From Anaerolineaceae bacterium UBA2260 (GTDB lineage: Bacteria > Chloroflexota > Anaerolineae > Anaerolineales > Anaerolineaceae): DNA of 43,577 nt. Below the pieces are notes generated by a model. The model had not been told where the DNA came from. It saw only the letters and a list, made by a program, of their open reading frames with translations, and ran no database searches. Location of the stretch: positions 1 to 43,577 of the forward strand of contig DDXM01000043.1 of the NCBI GenBank assembly GCA_002347485.1, in the 5' to 3' direction. The position numbers and the translations under genes were made by a program. Shown piece after piece: positions 1-7,910 of the stretch. Each line of letters opens with the position of its first letter. Positions within the stretch are counted from its first letter, which is position 1.

Positions 1-68
<68 letters not shown>

Positions 69-71
69 CTC

Positions 72-105
72 AAGACTCGCAGAAGACTGCGGGTCTTTGT
101 CTTGT
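72..105 (+). terminator. Rho-independent terminator of the tRNA gene
   Basis: An 11-bp stem (72-82 with 87-97, one G-T pair) closes an AAGA loop. A T-rich tract follows (TTTGTCTTGTT). It lies four bases after the tRNA 3' end. Its tail overlaps the -35 box of the promoter that serves the next gene. Confidence 0.8.
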
Positions 106-130
106 TACGATCCACAGTATAGTGTAATAT
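102..130 (+). promoter_or_regulatory. Candidate sigma-70 promoter giving a leaderless mRNA
   Basis: TTGTTA at 102-107, a 17-base spacer, and TAATAT at 125-130. The ATG of the FtsB-like gene starts at 138, seven bases after the -10 box, where transcription would normally begin. No Shine-Dalgarno sequence is present before this ATG. Transcription start is inferred, not shown. Confidence 0.55.
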
Positions 131-137
131 TAAATAG

Positions 138-533
138 ATGAGCAAAATTCTGTCCAACCTCAAAACATTATTTGACCCCAAAAAACTGGGCTTGATCTTG
201 GTGGCGGTCATATTGCTTTTTCTGGTGATGGACCTGAATTCAAGATTGAATGAATTGGCGCGACTCACCACACAAAGGGACGAGGCGGCTACCATCGTTG
301 CCAACCTGGAAAGCACGCTGCAGGTGCTGCAAACGAAGCAGGCTTATGCCGGGTCAGAGGGCGCGGTCGAGGAGTGGGCTTACAACCAGGGGCACATGGT
401 GCGTCCAGGCGAGCAAATGGTCATCCCGATCTCTCCGCCGGGAACCACGCCAGACCCCGTATTCATTCCCACGCCTACGGTTGAACCAGTCCAAAACTGG
501 GAGATCTGGCTGGCATTAATTCTTGGGGAATAA
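138..533 (+). CDS. FtsB/DivIC-like septum formation initiator protein
   Basis: A 131-residue single-pass membrane protein. A short basic cytoplasmic segment (1-15) is followed by a hydrophobic helix (about 17-33). A heptad-like, Leu/Glu-rich coiled coil follows (about 34-70). The stretch around 77-98 (EEWAYNQGHMVRPGE, then MVIPI) resembles the FtsB/DivIC signature in which a conserved helix leads into GMV-x-PGE and a short beta strand. FtsB/DivIC proteins join FtsL and FtsQ/DivIB to activate septal wall synthesis outside the membrane. The tail is Pro/Thr-rich and ends in a short Trp-containing hydrophobic segment (NWEIWLALILGE), unlike the classical proteins. The gene follows tRNA-Leu and converges on the phosphatase gene with only five bases between stop codons. 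The ATG has no ribosome binding site, consistent with a leaderless message. The family call rests on architecture and short motifs, so another small coiled-coil membrane protein is possible. Confidence 0.7.
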   Translation: MSKILSNLKTLFDPKKLGLILVAVILLFLVMDLNSRLNELARLTTQRDEAATIVANLESTLQVLQTKQAYAGSEGAVEEWAYNQGHMVRPGEQMVIPISPPGTTPDPVFIPTPTVEPVQNWEIWLALILGE

Positions 534-538
534 ATTCC

Positions 539-3500
539 TTACAGCCTATCGCCATTAGACAAGCGGTGGATCGCGAGCATGGTCAGATCATCTGATGGCG
601 GCTCGCCTTTGCGGAAGATATTGATCAGGTCTTCCAGGCTTTCCAGCAATTCAGAAGCGGAGCCGTACATGTTGTTCTGTAAGGCTTCGATCAGCCTGGT
701 TTCTGAAAACTGCTCGCCGGAGGACGAAAAAGCTTCTGTAACGCCATCTGTGTATAAGAGCAGGGTGTCCCTTTCCTCAATTTCCATGCGGTGGCATATA
801 TATTTTTCGCGGTCCACCACACCGAGGGCGATCCCACCTTTGGCGAGTTTTTCGATCTTCCTGGTTTTTCCGCGGAAAAGCAGGGGCAGGTTGTGACCGG
901 CGTTGGCATACTCCAAAATACCACTGCGCGGGTCTAACAGGGCGTAAATAGCGGTGACGAACATGCCATTTTGCGATTCCTCAAATAATAATTCATTCAC
1001 CCGGTCGAGCACTTCGGCGGGCGAGGTGATGTATTGCGCCATGGCGCGGATAAGGGTGCGGGTCACGGTCATGTACAGAGCAGCGGGCATCCCTTTATCC
1101 GAAACGTCCGCGATGGCAAAAGCAAGGCGTTCATCCCTGGTTAAAAAAACGTCGTAAAAATCGCCCCCCACTTCACGAGCGGTGCGCCAGCGCAGATCAA
1201 TATCCCATCCATCAACGCCGGGAACAGATGCGGGAAGGAAGGTCTTTTGGATCTGGCGCGCAAGTTGGAGCTCCCGCTCGACCCTTTCCCTGTCAACCAT
1301 CTCTTCTTTCAGCCGTTCGTTTTGAATGGCGAGCGCCGTTTGTTGCGCGACTCCTTTAATGAGTTCGATTCGCTTTTGGTGATATGCCGCCTGAATATTG
1401 GTCTCACGGGTGAGCATGACCCCATAAATCTCACCTTTAATACTTAACGGAAAAGCGAGCAGCCAGTTTGAATTATCCCGTGGTTGCATGCCCTGGTCTT
1501 CGGCGCAGGTCAGGTCCCGCCAGGCTTGAACAGGGAGATCAGGTTCTTCGAATTCACAGCCTGCCATGAGATCATTTTGGATCACCTGATCGAGCAAGGG
1601 GAAATTTCCTGATGAGTAAGTATGTATGAGAATCTCATTTTGTTCAACATGTGTGGGTGCAACGGCTTTTGCCGGTAGGAATTGCTGGTTGATCTTGTCC
1701 CACAGGTATATAACGCAGGTATCGACGCCAACCAGGATCGGCATCAATTGAACGATGGTATCGAGGATATCATCCAGTTTGTTCTGGCTGACGACCGCCT
1801 GGGCGACCTGTAATAGCACCGCTGTGACATAGGCTTCTTCCTGACGGCTTTCGAGCAGGCTTATATTTTCAAGCCCAATCGCGGTCTGCTGGGAAATACC
1901 CTGCAGGATAGCCAACGTCTGATCACTGAAACGGTTGGTTTTACCAAGGTCACCTTTGCTGGTATGCGCGACAAGAAACGCGCCCTTCAATTCTCCATGG
2001 GCGATGAGGGGCAGCAAGACGAGTGTGCTATTCTTCTCTGAGAAGGGCAGGGAGCTTAATCCTAACTCCAGTTTTGGCTCCTTGATAAAAACTGCGCTGC
2101 GGGTGGCATTGAGTTTCAGAAAAGCGATGGCCTCGGTATCCACTGCCACCATCTCATTCTCGGTGGGCTGGAATCCGTAGAAGTGTTTTAAATCGTAAGT
2201 CTCACCATCCTGGCGCAGCATATAGAACGCGCAATGTTCCACCCCAACAAGCAATGGAATGAGCCGGACCATCGTCGAGAGCAGCGAATCAATGGTATTG
2301 ATGGTTTGCATGGCTTCGGCCACCTGCAGCAAAACGGTCGAAGACCATGCTTCCTCTTGCGCTGTGATGTAAAGCCGCGCGTTTTTGATGGCTACAGCCG
2401 CGTAACTGGCCAGGGTGGTGGCAATCGCCCCCGCCTCTGAACCATATCGGCCTTCCTTGCGATGTGCCAATGTTAACACCCCAAGGATTTCGTCCCCCGA
2501 ACGAAGCGGTATTGCCAATGATGAGTAATTGGGTTTAAATTTCCTCGCTGCTCCCAGCGGACCATAAGGATTTTCAGGTAGTCGAATCGTGTATTGTTCG
2601 TTGCTGATACCAACATTGAGAAAACTACGCACGCTAAGTGATCCCTGGATCGATTCCAGGACCTTGTCCTTGGAAACCCCACGGACCGCGGCGAGGTGCA
2701 AGGGTCTTTCTTCGATAGGAATGCTGACATCATCATCCAACAGCCAAATGGCAGAGGCATCACATGGCAGGTTGGTTTCTAGGGCTGCGAGCACGCGATC
2801 GAGCATGTCAGGCAGGGCAAGGTTGGAACTGAGTAAACCCGCGATATCCCGGAAGCTGTCGGCAACACGGCGGCGCCATTTTTCACTGCGGTACAACGAA
2901 GCATTACGAAGGGATTGGGCGATACTGGATGCCAGTGTTTCGAACAGTTCCACATCCTCCTGCGTAAAGCGATTGATCTGGTCAGATTGTATATCCAGCA
3001 CGCCGAGCACATCATCGCCAAAACGCAGGGGAACCGTCAGTTCTGATTTGATCTTTTGAGGAAAATATTTCGTCGGGCGGTAGAGCGGCTCTCTGGAAAT
3101 ATCGTTCGCGAGCAACGCTTTGCCGGTGCGGGCAACGTGGGGGATGATGCCAATCTCCGCGTCAAGATCAAACGCAAATGAGTTCGGCTTAAGTTTCTGT
3201 GTATGAGGTCCTGTGCCTGCTTCAAAAATCACTTTGCGCCGATTGGAATGGTTGGTGAAGATGTAGACGAAAGGTAAAGAAAAACGTTCAGCGATTACCG
3301 TGACGACCTTTTTTAGTAGTTCGTCCAGGTCGAGGAGGGAGGAAATGGCGCTGCCGATTTCTGCCACGGCAGTGACCCTGGCGTTATTCTGCTCGAGTGA
3401 ATTGAAGAGTCGGGAGGTTTCAACCGCAAGCGCGATGGAATCTGCCAGCGACCGCAATACCAGCATGTCGTTTTCGTGGAATGCGCCCGGTTGGTCGCTT

Positions 3501-4360
3501 TGCACATCCAGCACTCCCAGGATGCGGTTTTCAACCTTCAAGGGTAAAACCGCTTCTGCTCTGGTTTCTGGCAGGGCTTCTATGGGTACATAAAGAGGAT
3601 CTGATGAAACATCTTTAACAATATGTTCCTGACCAGTTTGGGCCGCGGAATGTATCAATCCTTTTGAGTAATCAATATCCTCTAGTGGATTCTTTTGATT
3701 TGGTTGACACTTGAGAGAACTGGCACGGAAGCGTAAGCCCTTTTCCGAGTTATCAGTTGTATAAATTCCGACATGATAATAATTGAAGGTACATTGGATC
3801 AGGTTGGTTACCCGCAGGCATAGTTCATCGAGGTCGAGTACGTTGGTGATCTGAGAGGTAACTGAGCGGACAAGAGAAATTTGATCGTAACGCCAGTTTT
3901 TTAATGAGGATTGACGGTTAACCTGCATAGCCAGGGATGCGACAGCTACCAGGCGCTCCATGACCTCAATTTCATCCTGTGAGAAAAAGTTACCTGCAGG
4001 CCTGACCGCGTGCAATATGCCGATCAAGCTGTTTTGCGCGAGCACAGGGATTGCCACTTCAACTGGGAAGTTTAGCGAAGTACGCTTAAAGTTGTTTGTG
4101 TAATCAGCTTTTTTGGAATTAAAACAATTTTCAACCACCACAGGAGCGGAATTGGTCGGCAGAGTCTTAACCGGCGGTTCACCAGGTAATGGGTAAAAAG
4201 GTTCTACCAACCATAATTCAGCCTGGCAATCCAGATTTTCCTGCAATTGCGCGGCAAAATACTGGCTCAGACTTAAAGAATCCGGTTGCTTAATGAGATT
4301 CTCACTCAGCAGAAGAAAATCATTCCAGAGAGTAGCGGGCTCTACAGGATCAATGGGCAT
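539..4360 (-). CDS. Multi-GAF PP2C (SpoIIE/RsbU-type) serine phosphatase
   Basis: A 1273-residue soluble protein with no membrane helix. It holds about six GAF-like sensory segments in series (roughly 30-145, 165-315, 330-490, 500-660, 670-840, 850-1010). Segments 2 and 3 are clearest, each with a '(I/V)LGVLD(V/I)QSDQ' strand. A linker helix of about 20 residues leads into a C-terminal PP2C domain (about 1030-1270). That domain keeps the metal-binding motifs GGDFYD, ADVSDKGMPAALYM, NAGHNLP, YTDGVTEA and DDLTMLA, so it should be active. Proteins of this design dephosphorylate STAS anti-sigma antagonists in response to ligands or redox state bound by GAF domains. It is the last gene of a three-gene unit. 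Its ATG shares one base with the kinase stop codon (TAATG), implying translational coupling. Which ligands the GAF domains bind cannot be read from sequence. The number of GAF segments is the least certain part. Confidence 0.92.
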   Translation of the reverse strand: MPIDPVEPATLWNDFLLLSENLIKQPDSLSLSQYFAAQLQENLDCQAELWLVEPFYPLPGEPPVKTLPTNSAPVVVENCFNSKKADYTNNFKRTSLNFPVEVAIPVLAQNSLIGILHAVRPAGNFFSQDEIEVMERLVAVASLAMQVNRQSSLKNWRYDQISLVRSVTSQITNVLDLDELCLRVTNLIQCTFNYYHVGIYTTDNSEKGLRFRASSLKCQPNQKNPLEDIDYSKGLIHSAAQTGQEHIVKDVSSDPLYVPIEALPETRAEAVLPLKVENRILGVLDVQSDQPGAFHENDMLVLRSLADSIALAVETSRLFNSLEQNNARVTAVAEIGSAISSLLDLDELLKKVVTVIAERFSLPFVYIFTNHSNRRKVIFEAGTGPHTQKLKPNSFAFDLDAEIGIIPHVARTGKALLANDISREPLYRPTKYFPQKIKSELTVPLRFGDDVLGVLDIQSDQINRFTQEDVELFETLASSIAQSLRNASLYRSEKWRRRVADSFRDIAGLLSSNLALPDMLDRVLAALETNLPCDASAIWLLDDDVSIPIEERPLHLAAVRGVSKDKVLESIQGSLSVRSFLNVGISNEQYTIRLPENPYGPLGAARKFKPNYSSLAIPLRSGDEILGVLTLAHRKEGRYGSEAGAIATTLASYAAVAIKNARLYITAQEEAWSSTVLLQVAEAMQTINTIDSLLSTMVRLIPLLVGVEHCAFYMLRQDGETYDLKHFYGFQPTENEMVAVDTEAIAFLKLNATRSAVFIKEPKLELGLSSLPFSEKNSTLVLLPLIAHGELKGAFLVAHTSKGDLGKTNRFSDQTLAILQGISQQTAIGLENISLLESRQEEAYVTAVLLQVAQAVVSQNKLDDILDTIVQLMPILVGVDTCVIYLWDKINQQFLPAKAVAPTHVEQNEILIHTYSSGNFPLLDQVIQNDLMAGCEFEEPDLPVQAWRDLTCAEDQGMQPRDNSNWLLAFPLSIKGEIYGVMLTRETNIQAAYHQKRIELIKGVAQQTALAIQNERLKEEMVDRERVERELQLARQIQKTFLPASVPGVDGWDIDLRWRTAREVGGDFYDVFLTRDERLAFAIADVSDKGMPAALYMTVTRTLIRAMAQYITSPAEVLDRVNELLFEESQNGMFVTAIYALLDPRSGILEYANAGHNLPLLFRGKTRKIEKLAKGGIALGVVDREKYICHRMEIEERDTLLLYTDGVTEAFSSSGEQFSETRLIEALQNNMYGSASELLESLEDLINIFRKGEPPSDDLTMLAIHRLSNGDRL

Positions 4361-4767
4361 TATTTTTTTCTTTTGGTTAGTGTCAACCTGTTTGCATTTT
4401 CAGTGAACTCAAAATGAACATTGTCCATCAACTGGCACATAAGAAAATATCCGAGTCCATGATTTTTGCGATTTTTTAATTGGGCGTCCAGGTCAGGAGT
4501 TGGCACACAGGAAGGGTCAAACGGCTGGCCATGGTCTTCGAGGATAATTTGTACGCCATCCTTAATTTGCCGGCAGGTGTAAACGATATCGCCAATCCCC
4601 TCTCCACCGTAAGCATGTTCGATAATATTGGAAACAGCCTCATCCACGGCTGTCTCCAATTCGAAAGTTTCCATAAAAGATAACCCCGCGGCTTTGGCTT
4701 CCTTCCTGACATGTTCAGCGATCTCTGCCAGGCTTTCAAAGCGGCCGGGAAAAATTATGCTTGTCAT
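4360..4767 (-). CDS. RsbW-type anti-sigma serine kinase (HATPase_c_2)
   Basis: A 135-residue GHKL-fold kinase of the RsbW/SpoIIAB class. The ATP-binding N box is DEAVSNIIEHAY (about 45-56). The G1 box is EDHGQPFDP and the G2 region is GLGYFLM. These proteins bind either a sigma factor or a STAS antagonist, and inactivate the antagonist by phosphorylating a serine. Length fits the family. It lies 13 bases after the STAS gene and overlaps the phosphatase gene by one base, so kinase, substrate and phosphatase are made together. No sigma factor gene is next to it, so its regulatory target is unknown. Some such kinases control diguanylate cyclases or other enzymes instead of sigma factors. Confidence 0.9.
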   Translation of the reverse strand: MTSIIFPGRFESLAEIAEHVRKEAKAAGLSFMETFELETAVDEAVSNIIEHAYGGEGIGDIVYTCRQIKDGVQIILEDHGQPFDPSCVPTPDLDAQLKNRKNHGLGYFLMCQLMDNVHFEFTENANRLTLTKRKK

Positions 4768-4780
4768 TTAAGAATTTAGA

Positions 4781-5116
4781 TTAGAACGACCCCACGGCTG
4801 TGAGCACATCATCATAGATCTTGAAGATGGAGGTAAACCCAGCCAGGTCAAAAACTGCATGAATATTTTCCGGCATCGCTGCCAGCACCAGATCTCCGCG
4901 GTTGTAACGCCGGCAATTTTTAATTCCAGCGATTAGAACTCGAAGTCCTGCGCTGGAGATAAATTCGAGCTCTGAAAAGTCCATGACTATCTTGAACCGG
5001 CCACTATCATTGATGCGTTTGATTGTCTCAGCCAGTTGCGGTGAGGTGGCACTGTCAACCCTGCCTGTTACCTTGACAACGTTACAATGTTTAAATTGAG
5101 TGTTGGTAATTTCCAT
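4781..5116 (-). CDS. STAS-domain anti-sigma factor antagonist (RsbV/SpoIIAA type)
   Basis: A 111-residue single STAS domain. The core strand and helix MDFSELEFISSAGLRVL (about 45-61) carries the family's phosphorylation-site loop, normally DSSGL, here ISSAGL. One serine of the SSAG pair is the expected substrate of the neighbouring kinase. When unphosphorylated it should sequester the kinase and free its partner. It is the first gene of the unit. A good ribosome binding site (GGAG, then ATCGTT) precedes the ATG, and an extended -10 promoter lies about 40 bases upstream. The replacement of the usual Asp by Ser in the loop is minor and also occurs in active relatives. Confidence 0.9.
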   Translation of the reverse strand: MEITNTQFKHCNVVKVTGRVDSATSPQLAETIKRINDSGRFKIVMDFSELEFISSAGLRVLIAGIKNCRRYNRGDLVLAAMPENIHAVFDLAGFTSIFKIYDDVLTAVGSF

Positions 5117-5157
5117 AACGATCTCCGTGTGAATAAATTTCCAAATCCATGAAAATG

Positions 5158-5166
5158 ATTATAACA
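5158..5166 (-). promoter_or_regulatory. Extended -10 promoter of the partner-switching operon
   Basis: Read on the minus strand this is TG-T-TATAAT, a perfect extended -10 element. No good -35 box is seen 17 bases upstream, which extended -10 promoters tolerate. Predicted start is near 5151, giving a leader of about 35 bases that includes the GGAG site of the STAS gene. The divergent intergenic region 5117-5301 otherwise shows only AT-rich sequence. Confidence 0.6.
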
Positions 5167-5216
5167 TGCACACTTGCGCTCTGATTTTTTTTTGCACAAA
5201 AGATGCTGGAAATTTG

Positions 5217-5225
5217 TGGTATTAT
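5217..5225 (+). promoter_or_regulatory. Candidate extended -10 promoter of the LysM gene
   Basis: TG-G-TATTAT, an extended -10 element, lies in the divergent region between the STAS and LysM genes. There is no well-spaced -35 box. A start near 5232 would leave a leader of about 70 bases. An AAGGA-type ribosome binding site sits just before the ATG at 5302. Confidence 0.45.
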
Positions 5226-5301
5226 GAAAAAAAATCTCTACTAACTTTAATCTGAAACTATAGAACAAATAAAAGGAAAACCATCTGCGTTAAGGATTAT
5301 C

Positions 5302-6027
5302 ATGGAAAACAAAGAGAACCCTCAAGACGTGATCAATAAATTCGCAAAAAGGCAGCGTTATATGCCTTACATCATCGGCGGATTGGCGGGAGTGCTAGTG
5401 CTGGTTGGAGTCTTACTCATCATCAGTGTGGCAACCGGTTCGGGGAACCTGTTCAAGTCTATTTTTTCGACCAGGACCCCCACAGCCACAATGACTCTTA
5501 CGCCAACGGCAACCGTCCCCAGTCCCACCGCTACGCTGACGTTAACCCCTTCTATGACGCCCACCGAAACCCAAACCCCCACTCCCTCAGGTCCGCAGTA
5601 TTACACGGTGCAGCAGGGGGATGACTGTTGGTCGCTGGCTTCGGCTTTCGATGTGGATCTGCTGGTATTGATCGCCATCAATAATTTTCCAGTGGGAACA
5701 TGTCCCATCCAACCGGGGATGCAGATTCTCATCCCTGCTCCCGGGCAGGAATTGCCGACCGCCACACCCCTTCCGACCGGGTTACCCCGCGGATATGAAA
5801 TTACTTACACAATTCTCTCCGGAGAGACACTGGCTGACCTGGCTTCTCGGTTCAATAGCACGGTTGAAGACATCATGGCGATCAATGATATTGAAGACGA
5901 AAATATGATCTATGTCGGTCAGGTGATCAAGATTCGCATCAACTTGGTCACTCCGACGCCCACAAAAGCGCCGACCAGCACCCTGTCCGGGCAGTTCATC
6001 ACCCCACCAGCCACCAGTACTCCATAA
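5302..6027 (+). CDS. Membrane-anchored protein with two LysM domains
   Basis: A 241-residue protein with a cytoplasmic N-terminus (1-20), one membrane helix (about 22-45), and a Thr/Pro stalk (about 53-97). Two LysM modules follow, starting with YYTVQQGDDCWSLASAF (about 100-150) and YTILSGETLADLASRF (about 170-215), and the tail is again Thr/Pro-rich. LysM modules bind N-acetylglucosamine chains of peptidoglycan or related glycans, so the protein probably tethers the membrane to the wall. There is no catalytic domain. The first LysM contains two cysteines (DDC and GTC) that could form a disulfide. It diverges from the partner-switching operon and has its own terminator. Confidence 0.88.
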   Translation: MENKENPQDVINKFAKRQRYMPYIIGGLAGVLVLVGVLLIISVATGSGNLFKSIFSTRTPTATMTLTPTATVPSPTATLTLTPSMTPTETQTPTPSGPQYYTVQQGDDCWSLASAFDVDLLVLIAINNFPVGTCPIQPGMQILIPAPGQELPTATPLPTGLPRGYEITYTILSGETLADLASRFNSTVEDIMAINDIEDENMIYVGQVIKIRINLVTPTPTKAPTSTLSGQFITPPATSTP

Positions 6028-6045
6028 CCAGATTATGCAAACAAG

Positions 6046-6078
6046 AATCCCTTCAGTGTTTCTGAAGGGATTTTTTAT
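6046..6078 (+). terminator. Rho-independent terminator after the LysM gene
   Basis: An 11-bp perfect stem (6046-6056 with 6062-6072) has a five-base loop and is followed by a T run. Read on the minus strand the same hairpin is followed by CTTGTTT, so it may also stop transcription from the convergent queG gene. Confidence 0.9.
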
Positions 6079-6120
6079 ATATGCCTTCTATTGATATTGA
6101 ATGGGTGGGAGAATGCTTCG

Positions 6121-7101
6121 TTAGTCCATTTTCGGTTTATCGGTTGATGAAGACTGCAATTTCCCTCTAATGAGGTGCACATTACGAATAAACCCCTCCC
6201 GTTTCACGCGGGAAACAGGTGTACTGCCAAATCGCTGGTCAAAGGATTCCTTGTTGATCTCGAGCAATCCATCCAATTCAGCCACAGGAATTAGTTTTTC
6301 AGAATTGGGCGAAGTGTTCAATGGTGTGGTGTCTCGATTCCACGGACAAACCACCTGGCAGATATCGCATCCGAACACCTGGTTGGTGAAGCTTCCTGTA
6401 AGTTCGGGCGGAATTTCCCCCTTGTTTTCGATGGTGTGGTAGCTGATGCAGCGGTTGGCGTCGATTAGGCGTCCCGGCAGAATGCACCCGGTCGGGCAGG
6501 CTTTTATGCAGCGGTCGCAAGTTCCACAGCGATCCGGGATCAAGGGAGTATCCGGTTCGATGGTGACATCTGTAAGAACCTCAGCCAGGAGGAAGGCTGA
6601 GCCGTGTGACGGAGAGATCAGGCATGAGTTCTTACCGATCCACCCTAACCCGGCGCGAGCGGCCAGTTCGCGCTCCAATATAGGTGCACTGTCTGTAAAA
6701 ACGCGCGGGCGGGTTTTGGAAGGGCTCAACGATAACAGGTCCTCCACCAGCGGCTCGAGTTCGCGCGGGAGGCTATGATGATAATCCTCTCCACAAGCAT
6801 AACCGCAAATCAAACCCGCTTCTCGTTGCTCCATTTCCTGCCGGGTGGATAATCGGTAAGGCTTACCAAGAACGATGATCGATCTTACGACGGGAAAGAG
6901 CTGCCGTGGATCCTTTCGCACAGACTTGTGATAATCAGTATCCAGGTAAGCCATCCCAGCGTGATAACCGTTCGCCAGCCAGTCCGCGTAACGTTGATAT
7001 TCAGCCAGCGGTTCGGGTGTGGTGATGCCACATAAATCAAAGCCAAGGCTGGCGGCCCTGGCTTTGATCTGCGCATTTAGGTCTTGCGTCGTATTTTTCA
7101 C
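6121..7101 (-). CDS. queG: Epoxyqueuosine reductase QueG
   Basis: A 326-residue iron-sulfur protein. It reduces epoxyqueuosine to queuosine in the wobble position of tRNAs with GUN anticodons, the last step of queuosine synthesis, using cobalamin and two [4Fe-4S] clusters. Two ferredoxin-like cysteine motifs are visible: CGTCDRCIKACP (about 190-201) and CDICQVVCP (about 243-251), with an extra cysteine in DANRCISYHTIENKG between them. The latter stretch is very typical of QueG. The N-terminal half carries the DUF1730-type cobalamin-binding region (SLGFDLCGIT; YDxDYH-like segments). Length matches the shorter family members without C-terminal HEAT repeats. No other queuosine genes are nearby. 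A possible -10 (TATACC) lies upstream, but no clear Shine-Dalgarno site does. Confidence 0.93.
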   Translation of the reverse strand: MKNTTQDLNAQIKARAASLGFDLCGITTPEPLAEYQRYADWLANGYHAGMAYLDTDYHKSVRKDPRQLFPVVRSIIVLGKPYRLSTRQEMEQREAGLICGYACGEDYHHSLPRELEPLVEDLLSLSPSKTRPRVFTDSAPILERELAARAGLGWIGKNSCLISPSHGSAFLLAEVLTDVTIEPDTPLIPDRCGTCDRCIKACPTGCILPGRLIDANRCISYHTIENKGEIPPELTGSFTNQVFGCDICQVVCPWNRDTTPLNTSPNSEKLIPVAELDGLLEINKESFDQRFGSTPVSRVKREGFIRNVHLIRGKLQSSSTDKPKMD

Positions 7102-7140
7102 TTTGGTGAGAGGTATAGAGCCTCTGCAGATTGTGAGGGG

Positions 7141-7821
7141 TTACGGCGTGCTTGATGGTGTCGCGGTGAGCGGGGGCACCGTGGAAGTAGGGACACCGAC
7201 GACGATGTTGACGCTGACAGGATCCCCAAAATAATATCCCCTGGAACTGAGCAGTTTCCAGTAGCTGCTGTACGTGCCAGCTTGGGTGGGAGCGGTGAAT
7301 AATACGCTCACATCCACAAACTCGCCCGGCGGCACATTTTGCGTGAGGTTGAAGGTGAGAACGCCGTTCCGACCCTCCAGGTTTCCTTCCAGGTATTGAA
7401 TGGCATAATCTGTTGTCCAGGTGGTTTTGCCAGTATTTTGAAAACGCCAGGTTTTAATGAATTGTTCACCGGCTTTCATGGAAGTTCCATCGGGGATGGT
7501 CACATCGGCGATGAATTTTGAATCGTCAGTTGACGATGCTGGTTGCGTTGGAAATGTGATCTTTGTCGCCGTGGGTCCAGTACCCGTGGGGGTGTTGGTG
7601 GCAGGCACTGGTGTCATCGTGGGTGTGGCAGTTGGCGGGGGTAGGGTTTGGGTGGCCGTTGGGATAAGCGCGGCTGATTGGGTCAATTGCGCCTGCACTG
7701 TACTCGCGATCTCCGTCATTTTTTGGTTCGGATCCACGGTGGGCTTCGCCGCGCACGCAGTAAGCAGGATCGAGAAAAGTATCGCGATCGTAAATATTAT
7801 CGGAATTTTTAAAAGCTTCAT
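7141..7821 (-). CDS. Lipoprotein with an FW (NBR1-type Ig-like) domain
   Basis: A 226-residue predicted lipoprotein. The signal peptide ends in the lipobox LLTAC (Cys at about 23). A Thr/Pro-rich stalk (about 50-85) follows, then one beta-sandwich domain (about 100-210) and a short Thr/Pro tail. The domain matches the 'four-tryptophan' (FW, N_BRCA1_IG) pattern: IKTWRFQNTGKTTW, then a PPGEFVDVSV strand, YSSYWKLLSSRGYYFG, and a final VNIVV strand. Three of the four signature tryptophans are present; the last is replaced (GDPVSV). In animals this domain belongs to NBR1 and ILRUN. Bacterial copies, frequent in Chloroflexi, are extracellular and of unknown role. A strong ribosome binding site (GGAGG) precedes the ATG. 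A candidate promoter separates it from the M23 gene upstream. Confidence 0.82.
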   Translation of the reverse strand: MKLLKIPIIFTIAILFSILLTACAAKPTVDPNQKMTEIASTVQAQLTQSAALIPTATQTLPPPTATPTMTPVPATNTPTGTGPTATKITFPTQPASSTDDSKFIADVTIPDGTSMKAGEQFIKTWRFQNTGKTTWTTDYAIQYLEGNLEGRNGVLTFNLTQNVPPGEFVDVSVLFTAPTQAGTYSSYWKLLSSRGYYFGDPVSVNIVVGVPTSTVPPLTATPSSTP

Positions 7822-7858
7822 TTGTTTAGTTCCTCCAGGTTACAAGCATACCCGGCTT

Positions 7859-7887
7859 ATTGTCAGGCAACTTGGAGGGATTGTCAA
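7859..7887 (-). promoter_or_regulatory. Candidate sigma-70 promoter of the FW lipoprotein gene
   Basis: On the minus strand, a perfect TTGACA (7882-7887) is followed after 17 bases by GACAAT (7859-7864), a weak -10. It lies in the 89-base gap after the M23 gene. The consensus -35 makes it plausible; the -10 match is only four of six. Confidence 0.35.
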
Positions 7888-7910
7888 GGATAGTATGAAA
7901 AATTAAGGGA

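Noticed and set aside
5478..5590. Repetitive Thr-Pro codon run as a possible DNA repeat element
   Set aside because: The repeat is at the protein level (a flexible stalk); codons vary, so it is not a true nucleotide tandem repeat. The same holds for stalks at 7590-7680, 10500-10570 and 11430-11540.
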